From Gloeopeniophorella convolvens (lineage: Eukaryota; Basidiomycota; Agaricomycetes; Russulales), in assembly GCA_022496205.1 (NCBI GenBank), contig WTXD01000064.1:1-64000 (forward strand): a stretch of 64,000 bases of DNA, given 5' to 3'. Positions 46,507 to 57,137 of this stretch are shown here, piece after piece; the stretch's first letter is position 1; every line of letters begins with the position of its first letter. Under the pieces are notes generated by a model. The model saw only the letters and a program-made list of their open reading frames with translations. It did no database searches and had not been told where the DNA came from. The position numbers and the translations under genes were made by a program.

Positions 46507-49500
46507 ATGGGTCGCCTTCGCAAGGACAAGGGAGGGAAGAAGGGTGCCCCCAACGAAGCCGCTCCTTCCAAAAAGGCCAAGTCAAAGTCTGCGACGAAGA
46601 ATGTCCTCAAAGAACAGGTGCTAGCGCTCGGAGGCGACGAGGCGGATGTCGAGCTTCTCAGGGACGTTGATGACGATGCTGCAGTGCAAGGGAGTGGGAA
46701 ACAAGACGTGCGTCGTTGATCTGCTTCATGTGCCCCGCTCCTAATGACCAAACTACATACAGAAAAAGCTCTCTCGGGACGTGTCAAAGCTGCTGCGCGA
46801 ACTGAAGCTACCCTCTGGGAAGGCCGACGCAGAGGTAACCGAAGCAAAGAGCAAAAAAGAGAAGGAGAAGGGCAAACGCAGCAGGCCAGCGCAATCAGAT
46901 GCGCCCAGCGGAGCATCACAGGCCGAGGTCGGATCGCGTAATGCTGGGCCCAAGCCTGTGAAGCTCGACGATACCAAGTCGAGTGCGACGACGGTAGGCG
47001 GCGGTCTTTCAACCATGGCACCGCATTGACATATACCAGAAATCGCAGAAGGGCAAAAAGGGGAAGCGTAGCGCAGAGGACGCATCGCCTGGCAAGCCTG
47101 TTGCGAAGAGAGGCGAAAAGGTTTCGGAGCCTGCTAAACCTCCAGCGAGCGAACTTCCTACTCCTTCCGTCCCTGTAGCGTCCTCGTCCAAGTCAAAATT
47201 GCTTGTTCCAGGCGCTCCGGACTGGTACAATTTCCTCCCGCCACTACCTACGTCCTCGAAGCCCGTGCCCACGCCGTCTGCGACCCAACTCTCCGCCTTC
47301 CTCAGCCGCGCTTCCTCCTTGCACGCCTCTGAGATTACCAATTTTGCAGCCGGACTGGGCGCCTCAGGGGGGTCCGCGTCCGACCAAGCCTTCCTGCGCA
47401 ACATCCTCGCTGGCGGCACGCTGAGCGATCGACTCAGCGCGCTCACGCTTACGGTTCAGGGCGCGCCGCTGCACAACACCCGCGCGCTGGAGACGCTCAA
47501 AGGCATGGCAGAGAAAGGAAGGGGTGGTGTCAACACGGCGCAGGAAGGAGACAAGGGAAAGGCGAGGGCTGCAGGCAGAGAGGAAAGACTGAAGGCGGCA
47601 AGAGCGATCATGGATTGGTGGGTTGGCGGCGGCGCACCGAGCCGTAAATTAAAGTGCGTAGCATCTGCCTCGGGACGGCGCAAGCGTTGATTGCCCTATG
47701 TCGGAAGGTACTTCCGCGATCAGCCTTTGCTGCACCCAGACGTAACCGACCAACACCTTGTCCTGTGGTACTACGAGGATTGGCTCAAAAAGTTCTTTTT
47801 TACCTTCCTTCAGATACTCGAGGTACGCTTTGATGGTCTTCTCCTAAAACATAGCTCATGGTTGAAACAGGCCTTTTCGCTGGACACCCTGGTGTATGTC
47901 CGCACTCAATCACTCGCTTTCATCTCCACCCTTCTTCGATCCACTCCTGAGCAGGAGCACAATCTTCTGCGACTCCTCGTGAATAAGCTAGTACGCTGGC
48001 TCGCTTCTTTGGACTGAGTTATTCCTTGACATTTGCATCTTTTTAGGGAGATACAGAGAGTTCCGTCTCTGCTCGTACATCATACTATATTCTCCAAGTC
48101 CTCCAAGAACACCCCGCAATGAAGTCCGTCATCATCCGCGAGACGACCGCCCTCATCATGCGCCCAACCCCACCCCCGACATCCGCCTCGCTCTCCGCAC
48201 CCTCCCAAGCCAAGCCAAACACGCACATCCGGTTCTCCGACGACCCAAAACCACCCTCCAAAGCCGCCCCGACAAAGCCCGAAAAGAGCACCTGGCACGC
48301 CCACGCGCGCTACTACGCCGCCATCACGTTCAACCAGATCGTGCTGTCCACGTCCGACGCGGACCGCGCGGCCGCGCGCACGCTCATCGATGTCTACTTC
48401 CAGCTCTTCCGCGAGGTCGTGGGCGAGCGGCAGGCCGAGCCCGCCGCCGAGGACGACGCGCCGGCGCCGGAGGAGCTCAAGGACAAGCGCAAGGAGAAGG
48501 ACAAGAAGCCGCGGCCGAAGAAGGGCAAGGGCCAGGGCACGGGCAAGGAGGTGCGCGGCGCGGCGGGCTTCGCGGAGGTCGAGGACGCGAGCGCGAAGCT
48601 GGTCAGCGCGATCCTGACGGGCGTGAACCGCGCGCTGCCGTACGCGCGCTTCGGCGGCGCCGACGTCGAGTGCGTGTCTCCATCTGCCGTCGTGCACCCG
48701 AGACCCCCCGCGAGACGGACTGACGGCTTGTGCGGCTGGGCAGGTTCGCCCGCCACATGGACACGCTGTTCCTCCTCGCGCACACGTCGACCTTCAACAT
48801 CTCCCTGCGCGCGCTCAGCCTCATCCAGCACGTCGCCGCCTCGCTCCCGGCCGCGTCGCCCGTGGTCGCGCGGTACCACCGCGCGCTGTACGCGGCGCTG
48901 CTCGACGCGCGCCTGCACACGACGCGCAACCAGGCGCTCTTCCTGAACCTGCTGTTCAAGAGCCTCAAGGGCGACGCGGAGCCCGCCCGCGTGATGGCCT
49001 TTGTCAAGCGCTTCTGCCAGGTGCTCGCGGGCGGGTTCGGCGGCGCCGAGTTCGTCGCAGGCGGCCTGTGGCTGCTCGGCGAGGTGCGTCCTTCCTATTC
49101 GCTGCTCTGCGCCATGCCAGGGTCCCGATCCCGCTGCTCCAGCTGTTCGATGTGGCGCCGGGGCTGCGTGCGCTCATGGACAAGCGCCCGCGTCGGTGGC
49201 AGAGGGCGCAGAGTACGACGCTCACAAGCGCGACCCCCTGTACGCGCACGCGGAATCGTCCGCCCTCTGGGAACTGGTGCGTCGCCCCCCTCTACGCCCC
49301 GTCCCCCGAAGCCCGCACCAACTAAACGTGCGCGCAGACGCCCCTGACGCACCACGCGCACCCGACCGTCGCGCTCCTCGCGCGCCAGCTGCTGTCCGAC
49401 CAGCCGCTGACGAGCAGCCCGGACCTGACGCTATACACGCTCGCGCACTTCCTCGACCGCTTCGTGTACAAGAACCCGAAGAAGCTGGCCGCGCGCGGCG

Positions 49501-50479
49501 CGAGCGCGATGCAGCCGTCCGCTGCGGGCGGCGCGGACGGCGTGCGCAGGGTGCGCGCGGACGTGCAGGAGACGCCGCTCAACGTCGACGGCTGGTGGCG
49601 CCGCGGCGAGGGCGGGGTGCCCGCCGATCAGGTGCGTCGTCGACCCTGCTTGCTTTGCGAGGGGGGCACGCGGTGGTGCTCACGCGCGGGGGGCGCAGGT
49701 GTTCTTCCAGCGGTACTTTGCGCAGAAGCACGCCAAGGAACGGGCGATGGCGGGCAAGGCCGAGAAGCGCAAAGCCAAGCGCGATGGCTCCGATGCCGAG
49801 TCGGACGAGGACGAGGACGAGGATGAGGCGGAGGGTGATGCTCTGCCTGACGAAGAAGACGCTGGCAGCGGGGACGAGGACAGTGACCCTGAGGAAGCAG
49901 AAATCTGGAAGGTTCGCGATGCTGAGCACTCGGTCTTGGTAGCCAAGTGCTAACTTCGGATCTGCATAGGCCATGCGGGTGTCGATGCCCAAGGTCGGCG
50001 ACGACGACAACGACGACGATCTCATGGCAGAGAGCGACGACCTCCCATCCGGGATGGACGACAGCGACGAAGATTCCGCGCTCGGCCCCGACCTCGACGA
50101 CGACGATGACGACGACGCGTCTCCAGACGAAGCCGAGGAAGACGTCGAAGAGGACGCCGAAGAGCCTTCGGACGCTTCGGAAGACGGAGGGGACGACTCT
50201 GACGCGCTCTCGCTCGCCGAGGCATCCGACGCTGACGACCTGGTCGATCTCGACGCGGAAGTTCCCTCCGGGCTCATCGAGTACGACGGTCCCGCCTCTG
50301 ACGAAGAGGAATGGACGGGCCTCGGCGCCGGCGCCGGCGAGGGCAAAAAGCGGAAACGCAAGGGCGAAGAGAAGGAGGGCGCGCGGGGGCGGAAGAAGAA
50401 ACTGCGTTCGCTCCCGACGTTCGCGAGCTACGATGATTACGCGCGGATGATTGAGGACGCCCCGGAGGATGACCTGTAG
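46507..50479 (+). CDS. Noc1/Mak21-type 60S ribosome biogenesis factor (CBF/Mak21 domain)
   Basis: A nucleolar factor needed for early large-subunit assembly. The start at 46507 gives a lysine-rich head (GRLRKDKGGKKGAPNEAAP). Exons then read GAPDWYNFLPPLP, RKLK spliced to YFRDQPLLHPDVTDQHLVLW and YYEDWLKKFFFTFLQILE, AFSLDTLVYVRTQSLAFIST and ILQVLQEHPAMKSVIIRET. The CBF domain follows: TTRNQALFLNLLFKSLKGD, LWLLGE, then KRDPLYAHAESSALWEL, TPLTHHAHPTVALLARQLL, LTLYTLAHFLDRFVYKNPKK and VFFQRYFAQKHAKER. The C-terminus is a long acidic tract (about 49790-50330) and a basic tail ending ASYDDYARMIEDAPEDDL at 50479. Order and motifs fit the family over its whole length. Flanking introns are short and in phase. 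Confidence 0.9.
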
Positions 50480-51041
50480 TAACTTAGCTGGCCGCGAACG
50501 ACTATCTTCCGTTACTCATGCCTGACTAAGGTCTGCCTAAGCAGACTAGCTGGCCGCCTCCATCAGCCAGCACGAAAGGAGAACGGGATCGTAGCGCAGT
50601 CCCTTCTGTGTATCTTGTTGGAGTATCAATCTTGTTCGGCAATGGTGTCAAGTAGCATGTGACCTTCGCAGCGGGTATACAGTAGGTCTTGTACAGTTCC
50701 TCACGCGTTTGTAACGAGCTCAGTCAAACGCGAATCTTCCCCGCTGCGACAGTCACACCCCGCTTTTCACAACAATATCTGAGATTGAGAGATTGCACCT
50801 TATGTACACAAGTACGGTACATCTGAAATGATCTAGAGGTAGGCGAGTAGGACCAAGGGGAAACCTGGGGAAGCCGGCCGAGTTCTGCTGAGTGAGCGCT
50901 AGTGAGAGCACGTAATCCAGAGTCAGCTTTGTGCATGCCGGCGGCGGCATCGATCCGTTCCGCTGCCAGCGCTGCAGACGGATAAATTTGAACGTTGCCT
51001 GGGCTTCACTTGCCCCGCACCCCTCACCCACCAACCACACA
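50480..51041. other. intergenic between Noc1-like and ARD genes
   Basis: No gene seen. Minus-strand frames here lack domains. Confidence 0.5.
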
Positions 51042-51783
51042 ATGCGCGCATACTACTTTGACAACGTCCCCGGCGACCAGCGCCTCAAGCACGACTCGGG
51101 GCGGCCCGTCGACGCGGAGTACCTCCGCAAGCTCAACGTCCTGCACTGGACCGTCCCGCTGGACATCCCGGGCGGCTGGGAGGGCGAGATCGACAAGATC
51201 GCGCGCGAGCGCAGCTACAAGAACCGCGACATGATCAACGTGACGAAGGAGGGGCTGGGCGACGCGTACGAGGCGAAGCTCAAGATGTTCTTCGAAGAGT
51301 GCGCGGCGCGCCGTTTCTCGGTGTCGCGGAGCGGGCGTTGACCGTGGCTCTGGGCGTTTGATTTGACAGGCACATGCACGAGGACGAGGAGATCCGCTAC
51401 ATCCTCTCTGGCGCAGGGTTCTTCGATGTTCGGGGTATGCCAGCCCCTGATGTTAACCTCCACTGTATGATTGCTGACGGGGATCTGCAGAGCACCCAAC
51501 CGACGAGTGGATCCGCATCCATGTCCTTCCGGGCGACCTCCTGGTCCTCCCCACCGGCATCTACCACCGCTTCACCCTCGACGAACTGAACCAAATCAAG
51601 GCTCTGCGCCTGTTCAAGGTGCGCATCCGACGCTTGCGTATCCTCCGCAGTACCAATACTTAATCTACCTCTCCTTCTCAGGAGGAGCCCAAGTGGACGC
51701 CCTACCCGCGCAGCCAGGACACGGAAGCCAGCCGCTTCCGCGCGGAGTATGTCGAGTCGCTCAAGAGCGTTGCTGTGGCGTGA
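51042..51783 (+). CDS. ADI1: acireductone dioxygenase, methionine salvage
   Basis: A cupin metalloenzyme that oxidises acireductone in the methionine salvage pathway, in cytosol or nucleus. The start at 51042 gives [20 protein letters not shown]. Exon 1 ends MFFEE and a GT-AG intron joins it to [20 protein letters not shown]. This supplies the two His and the Glu that bind Fe or Ni. The fourth ligand is the His of [13 protein letters not shown]. Two more introns lead to [10 protein letters not shown] and the stop at 51783. The total of about 180 residues is normal for the family, and all metal ligands are present. No neighbouring salvage gene was seen. Confidence 0.95.
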
Positions 51784-52171
51784 GCGCGTCGTCGGCGTCT
51801 GTGGGCAGTTTCTGACTGGATCTGTACGTATGTACGTGTTGTACAATGAAGGCTGTTGTCCGGATCGTGTCCACCTCGGGTTTGGAGTCCTGGCAACGTG
51901 CAACGGATGCATTGATGGTCTACTGATCGTAGCGTCCATCAGGTGATATGTACTGTACGTGTTTGCCGCAGCTGCAGCCCGTGTGAGTCCAAGACGAAGG
52001 CGCAACCTAATACGACTGAGTCAATGATGTCTTACCTTTTCCGTGTCCTAGGACTCAGAAGTTCCAGGCCATACGGTCCATCATATCCCGTCTCCTTGCG
52101 GGCGCTCAGTGAACGCACTCTCTTCTCCCTACCACCTCCCTTCAAGGTCTTCAGTCTCGCTACACTAATCA
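51784..52171. other. intergenic between ARD and F-box genes
   Basis: No gene seen. Confidence 0.45.
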
Positions 52172-54810
52172 ATGGACGATCCGGGATCGAGCACACCTTT
52201 TGACGGCTATGACGACTTGGCAGATCTCTGGAACCAGCCCAACGGACAACGTCAGTCCTTCCCCCCTAGCATAGGCTCGTCTCCCGCTAACCACCACCCA
52301 GATAACCCGCCCGGAGAGTGGGGAAGCACCAACACCCCGACGACCCCGCCCGCCTTGCCAGAGCCACCATACTACCTCCTGGAGCCGATGGCAGGCACCA
52401 GCAAGCGAAGGGCCGGGGACGACGACAGTCCAAGTGCGTCACCCTCCGCAGCCAAACGCACACACATCACCGAAGCGCACCCTGACCCTCCAGCTGCGCT
52501 CTCGATGTCCGGGGACTCATGTAGCTGGCCAACTACACCCAGCGCCACACCCCTACACACCTGGCGCCAATCGCCACACCCTACCGCGCGCTTCACCCTC
52601 CCAGACCTGACACCAGCACCAGCGCCCATCGTCCCCGGCCCGATAAACCGCCTCCCCCCGCGATCCTCACGCGCATCTTCCTCCACCTCGCGCGCGCGTG
52701 CTTCCCGCTCACCCCCGGCTCCTTCAATCCGCGCGCCACGCACCTCGCAGCGACGCACGTGAACAGCCTCTGGCGCACCGTCGCCCTCAGCCCGCTCTGC
52801 AGCGCGTTCTGGGCGTACCTGCCCCTCGCGCTCGGCGCGCGCTGGACGCAGACGGCGCTCGAGCGCGCTGCCGCTGCGCCCGTCCACGTGACGCTCTGGG
52901 CGCGCACGACGTGGCGCGCGGCGTACCGCGCCGCCGCGGGGCTCGTCATGGGCGCGCACACGCACCGCATCGCGTCGCTGGTGCTGAAGGACGAGTATGG
53001 CTATGGCGAGGCGGCGGACGAACGGCTCGTGCGGCAGATCGGGGGCGCGCTGGAGGCGTGCAGCTTCCTCGCGCTGACGCATCTCGAGCTCGCGGGGCTG
53101 CAGCTGGCCGTGGAGATGTTCGGGGGCCGGACGCCGCCGGCGCTGCGCTCCGTGTCGCTGTCCCGCTGCGGCGTCAGTGCGTCGTGCACGCTGTTCGGCG
53201 CGCCGCGCAGTGCGGGAGACGACTCGTACATGCCGTCGTCGCAGCTCTCGAGCCTCGCGCTGAAGGAGTGCAACCTCCCCACGGAAGAGCTGCTCTGGAT
53301 CCTCGCGCGGATGCCCCACCTGCGGGCCCTCGAGGTCGAAGGCCTCCTCAAGCTCGCGGACGGGAACACCAACATAGACGAGGAGCACGGCTTCCTCCGC
53401 GCCGCGCTGCCCGAGCTGGACGACCTGAAAGTCCAAGGCCGCGCAGCGGCCATCATCCCGCTCCTGCGCCACCTGCAGCTCAAGCAAACCGTCGCGGCCG
53501 ACGTCGAGCTCCACGACACCTGGCCGCACAACACGCTCCCGCCGCACACGTTCCACGGCCTCGCCGCGCTCGTGTACGACCGCGTCTACCCCGCCGCGTC
53601 CTCCGGCGGCGTGCGCTACGACCGCCTCGCCGTGGACGTGTCCGGCGCGCACGGCACGGTCGGCATGACGCTCATGCACCCGTCCTGGACGCCGCACAAC
53701 CGCGCCGGCATGCCGCCGCGCCTGCGCATCGCGCTGGCGCTCCGCAGCGCCGCGGAGTGCGAGTGCGGCCTCGACGGGGGCAAGGGCAAGGGCAAGGCGG
53801 GCGCGGCGGACGCGGACGCGCTGCACGCGCTGCCGCCCGCGCAGTGGCTCCGCGTGATGCTCCCCGTCGCCGACATCACCTCGCTCGAGCTCAGCGGGCC
53901 GCTGCACGACCTGCGCGCGCTGCGCACGCGCGTCGGGCCGATCGCGCGCATCACCGCGCACGGCGACGCCGCGCACGCGCTGCTGCGCGCGCTCAACGAC
54001 TCCACCAGCGGCGCGCCGGCGTTCCCCTTGCTCGACGCGCTGATCCTCGAGGGCGTGAGCTTTGGCGCGCGCCTCGACGGCGTGCGCGGGGTCGTCCGCG
54101 CGACGCCCGTGGTGGTGCTCGAGCGCGGCAAGCCGCGGCGCCTCGCGCGGCACGCGACGCTCGGCGGGGCGCTGCTGCGCGCGGTGCTGCTGCGGGCGCT
54201 GCTGGGCTTGCCGCGCGTGCGCGTGTGGGTGCTCGGGAGCATGGTTGCGCCGCACGAGCTCGCGGCGCTGCGGAACGCGCTGGGCGTCGAGGAGGTGCTG
54301 TGGGACGGGCGCGCGGTGTTCCCGCCGGGGGCGGGGCCGGAGCCTGAGCCCGAGCCTGAGCCCGGGATGCCGCTGGCGCCGGCGCTTGGGGGCTGGGGTG
54401 AGGATACGACGCTTAGGCCGCCGCGCGTGGGTTGCCTGGTGCAGGGATGCCTATGGTTGCTTATAACGGGACGGCCAGGGCAGGGCAGATGGACCCGTGG
54501 GGACACAGTGCACCGTGGTAGCTGGGCTGCTGAAAATAGTCGACAACCGGCCTGTAATGGAAGAGCTGTGCATCGACGTTGGAAACGGAGTGCGTGTGAT
54601 GTAATTATAGCTGGGTGCGTAGAGCGCTGCCCTTGGTTCCCTTTGGTTCGAACGAGTGTAAGATGGATGTGGGCAAGTGACGACCGAATGCGAATCGAAT
54701 GCTTCAACGCGCGTTGCGCCGACTCGAGGAAAAAAAACTGTCGGGAGTACGACATGTCTGACATCTCAGACACTTCGGTGCGAAGGTACTGCGGGCTGAG
54801 GTGGACGTAG
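52172..54810 (+). CDS. F-box-like protein with leucine-rich region, apparent 1-nt frameshift
   Basis: The start at 52172 gives MDDPGSSTPFDGYDDLADLW, a small intron, then a Pro/Ser-rich stretch. INRLPP followed, one frame over, by AILTRIFLHLARACFPL and THVNSLWRTVALSPLCSAFW is a typical basidiomycete F-box. It recruits SCF ubiquitin ligase or acts as an adaptor. The switch falls on a run of six C (52654-52659), and one extra C would make the F-box continuous. Downstream are leucine-rich phrases (LTHLELAGLQLAV, LRSVSLSRCG, LSSLALKECNLPTEELLWIL). The open frame ends at 54810, but the last 130 codons or so look less protein-like, so the true end may lie near 54420. GC is very high, which creates long open shadows on both strands. 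Confidence 0.65.
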
Positions 54811-55164
54811 GGGGGGGGGATATGGGAGTCGCAGCGGCTAATGGAGCGGCTTTGATACGCGGGGAAGATGCTGGCGGTGTTGGTGGCCGGGCCGCACTTG
54901 CCCAGTCGATGCCGACAAGTTCACATCGCCGTTGTCCAGATACATAACCGAGTTGGTAACTGTCACTGGCAACCCCGACCAAGAGATCTCGGATATCACA
55001 GCCATGTTTGATTTCTATCTAACTATATCATCCCCTTAATCCAGTCCCGCGTAGTCCCATTCCCTTTCCCTTTCTCCCACCGTTCGCTCTGAGCACCCCC
55101 CAGACCGCTGTGCGGTCCGACTAGCACTTTAAGCTCAAGCGCTTAAGCCCGCACTGCCGCCAAG
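54811..55164. other. intergenic between F-box and Ras-like genes
   Basis: A run of about ten G at 54809-54818 follows the F-box frame. No gene seen. The start of the next gene could lie in this stretch. Confidence 0.4.
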
Positions 55165-56491
55165 ATGTCGAGCATCCTCGCTTCCACCGTTCGTGCCCTT
55201 CTGCGAATGGGTGTCTGTGTGAGCACGCTGAGAACCCCCCGTATGACGCGCAGTCGCAGTACGAGATCACCCTTGGTTACAACCTGCTGGTCATCGGCGC
55301 CCACGGTAAGCGCGCGCGCCCCGTCGCCGCCATGCACACTCACCCCTCCCGCCGCCGCAGACGCCTACGGGATGCGCGAGTCCATCTCCCGTTCATGCGG
55401 GAGCCCATGTCAGACAGCGAATCCCCTCTCTTCCTCCGTGCGTCGCCGATTTCCGAACTCCGGGCCCGCATATAATAGATCCCCGTCGCTCACCGCGCCG
55501 CGCCCACAGGCGAAAACCAAAAGCCCATCGCGCTGGGCGACAACCGCGTCCTCGCGCTCGACATCATCGCCCGGCCCGGCGCCGAGTTCCACGAATGCAC
55601 CGGGTAAGGCGGCAACTCGACCGATGATCGCGAGCCCGGGTCCAGTTGCGCGTTATCTATCAGTATCAGAGGGCTGATGGTGCGGACCGTGTGTGCAGGG
55701 ACATAGTGCGGACCCACGGCGTCCTGCTCGTGTACAGCCCCACCTCGCGCGCCTCCTTCGAGCACGTCCTGCGCTTCCACGCGCACCTGCGCCGCTCAAA
55801 TGGGCCGCCGTGCCCGCCGTGCTCTTCGCCAGCATCCCCAAGCGGCGCGGCACGCTCCAGGTCGACGCGCAAGGTCCGCCCCCGCATCACCACCTGACCT
55901 GCAGCTGACGCGTCCGCCGCCGCAGACGGCCGCGCGTTCGCAGAGCGCCACGGCGTGCAGTTCGTCGAGTGCTCGCTCGTGCACCCCTTCCCCGTCCCGT
56001 TCATCGAGCTGCTCAACCTCGTGCGCATGCAGCACGAGCGCCGCACGCCCGTGCAGACCTCGCTCGGCGCGGAGCTCGTCGGGCGCGTCGCGGGCGTGCT
56101 GCGCCGGCGCGCGCGCTCGGCGTCGAGCAGCACGACGGGGAGCTCAGAGGCGTCCGATGTGCTGACGCAGGCGGAGGAGGCGGAGGCGTGGGGGTCGGCG
56201 GTCGCGGCGGCGCGTGATCGTTTCGTATGTCCGGCGGGGGCTGCCCCATGCGTTCCGCCGCGAGGGATCAGGCCTCCGGTCAGGTGCTGCAGGGCAGTCG
56301 TCGCCGAGCGAGACCTCCCTTTCGAGTGCCTGATCATGCATCTCTCCGGGGTCCGGTGTATGAGTGTACGCTTTGTTCGCCACTTTGCCTTCTTGTGCAC
56401 TGTACGTGTTTACCATCTTTGTTCCCTACGCAATGTATCATATGCACCGACGTCACCATGCGCACGCGACCCGGGGGTGAGGGGCAATTAA
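55165..56491 (+). CDS. Ras-like small GTPase fold, G motifs degenerate
   Basis: Exons read ENPPYDAQSQYEITLGYNLL and VIGAHG (beta-1 and the start of a P-loop, about 55240-55305), QKPIALGDNRVLALDIIARP (beta-2/3), then DIVRTHGVLLVYSPTSRASF and EHVLRFHAHL (beta-4 and helix). KWAAVPAVLFASIPKRRG follows at the position of the NKxD loop, and GRAFAERHGVQFVECSLVHP and FIELLNLV at that of the SAK loop and last helix. The fold order is that of Ras, but neither GKS/T, NKxD nor SAK is visible, so nucleotide binding is doubtful. Frame continuity fails at about 55792 (CGCCGCT, where one extra C would repair it) and near the second exon. The start is uncertain, as the Met at 55165 is in a different frame from the beta-1 exon. 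Confidence 0.5.
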
Positions 56492-56586
56492 AGAAGCGAT
56501 ATCATTCGAACTTACAGCCCGCCCAGGCAATTTAACTATCATACAGTATCAAAGACGGGCCTAATTCAGGATATACAGCACAAACG

Positions 56587-57102
56587 TCATTTCACTTCGT
56601 TCCACCCATCACTGCTCGTTCTCAGGCGGCGCCTCCAGGGTGCTGGAGCCGCCCCGTCTATATCAGGCCCCTCACGATCGCGTTCCTCCGGTATGTGCGC
56701 CTGCGCCTGCGTCTGCGGCTCGCCAAGACGCAGCACGTGCTCCGCAACGCCCAGCGGACTGCTCTTGAACCGCGAGCCCTTGGCCGCCGCCGCGCCCGCC
56801 GCGTGCGCGGCCGGGCGGCGCGCGCGCAGGAGCGCCTCGGAGAGCGAGGGCGCAGGCGAGGCGCTGCGGGACGCCGCGGCGGTCGCCTGGCGCATGCGCG
56901 CGGCGTCGTCGGGCGCCGCGGGCGGGGCGGCGGGCGCGGGGAGGGCGAGGTAGGCGGGCGCGGGCGTCGCGGGGAGGTCTGTCAGGGGCGGCGGGCTCAG
57001 CACGATCTCGGGGGCCTTCTCGTCGATGCGCGGCGAGTCGTCCGGCGTGCTAATCTTTTCCTTCTCGTCGCCGGGGGGTGGCGGGAAGATGGGCGGCGGA
57101 GG

Positions 57103-57137
<35 letters not shown>

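Noticed and set aside
52372..54255. 627-codon open frame on the minus strand
   Set aside because: It lies antisense to the F-box gene in very GC-rich DNA. Its composition is almost all Arg, Ala, Glu, Val and His with no domain, so it is a codon-bias shadow.
52698..54347. 549-codon open frame on the plus strand
   Set aside because: A second-frame shadow of the same GC-rich coding region, extremely Arg/Ala-rich.
53616..54773. 385-codon minus-strand frame
   Set aside because: Antisense to the F-box gene, Ser/Arg-rich, with no recognisable domain.
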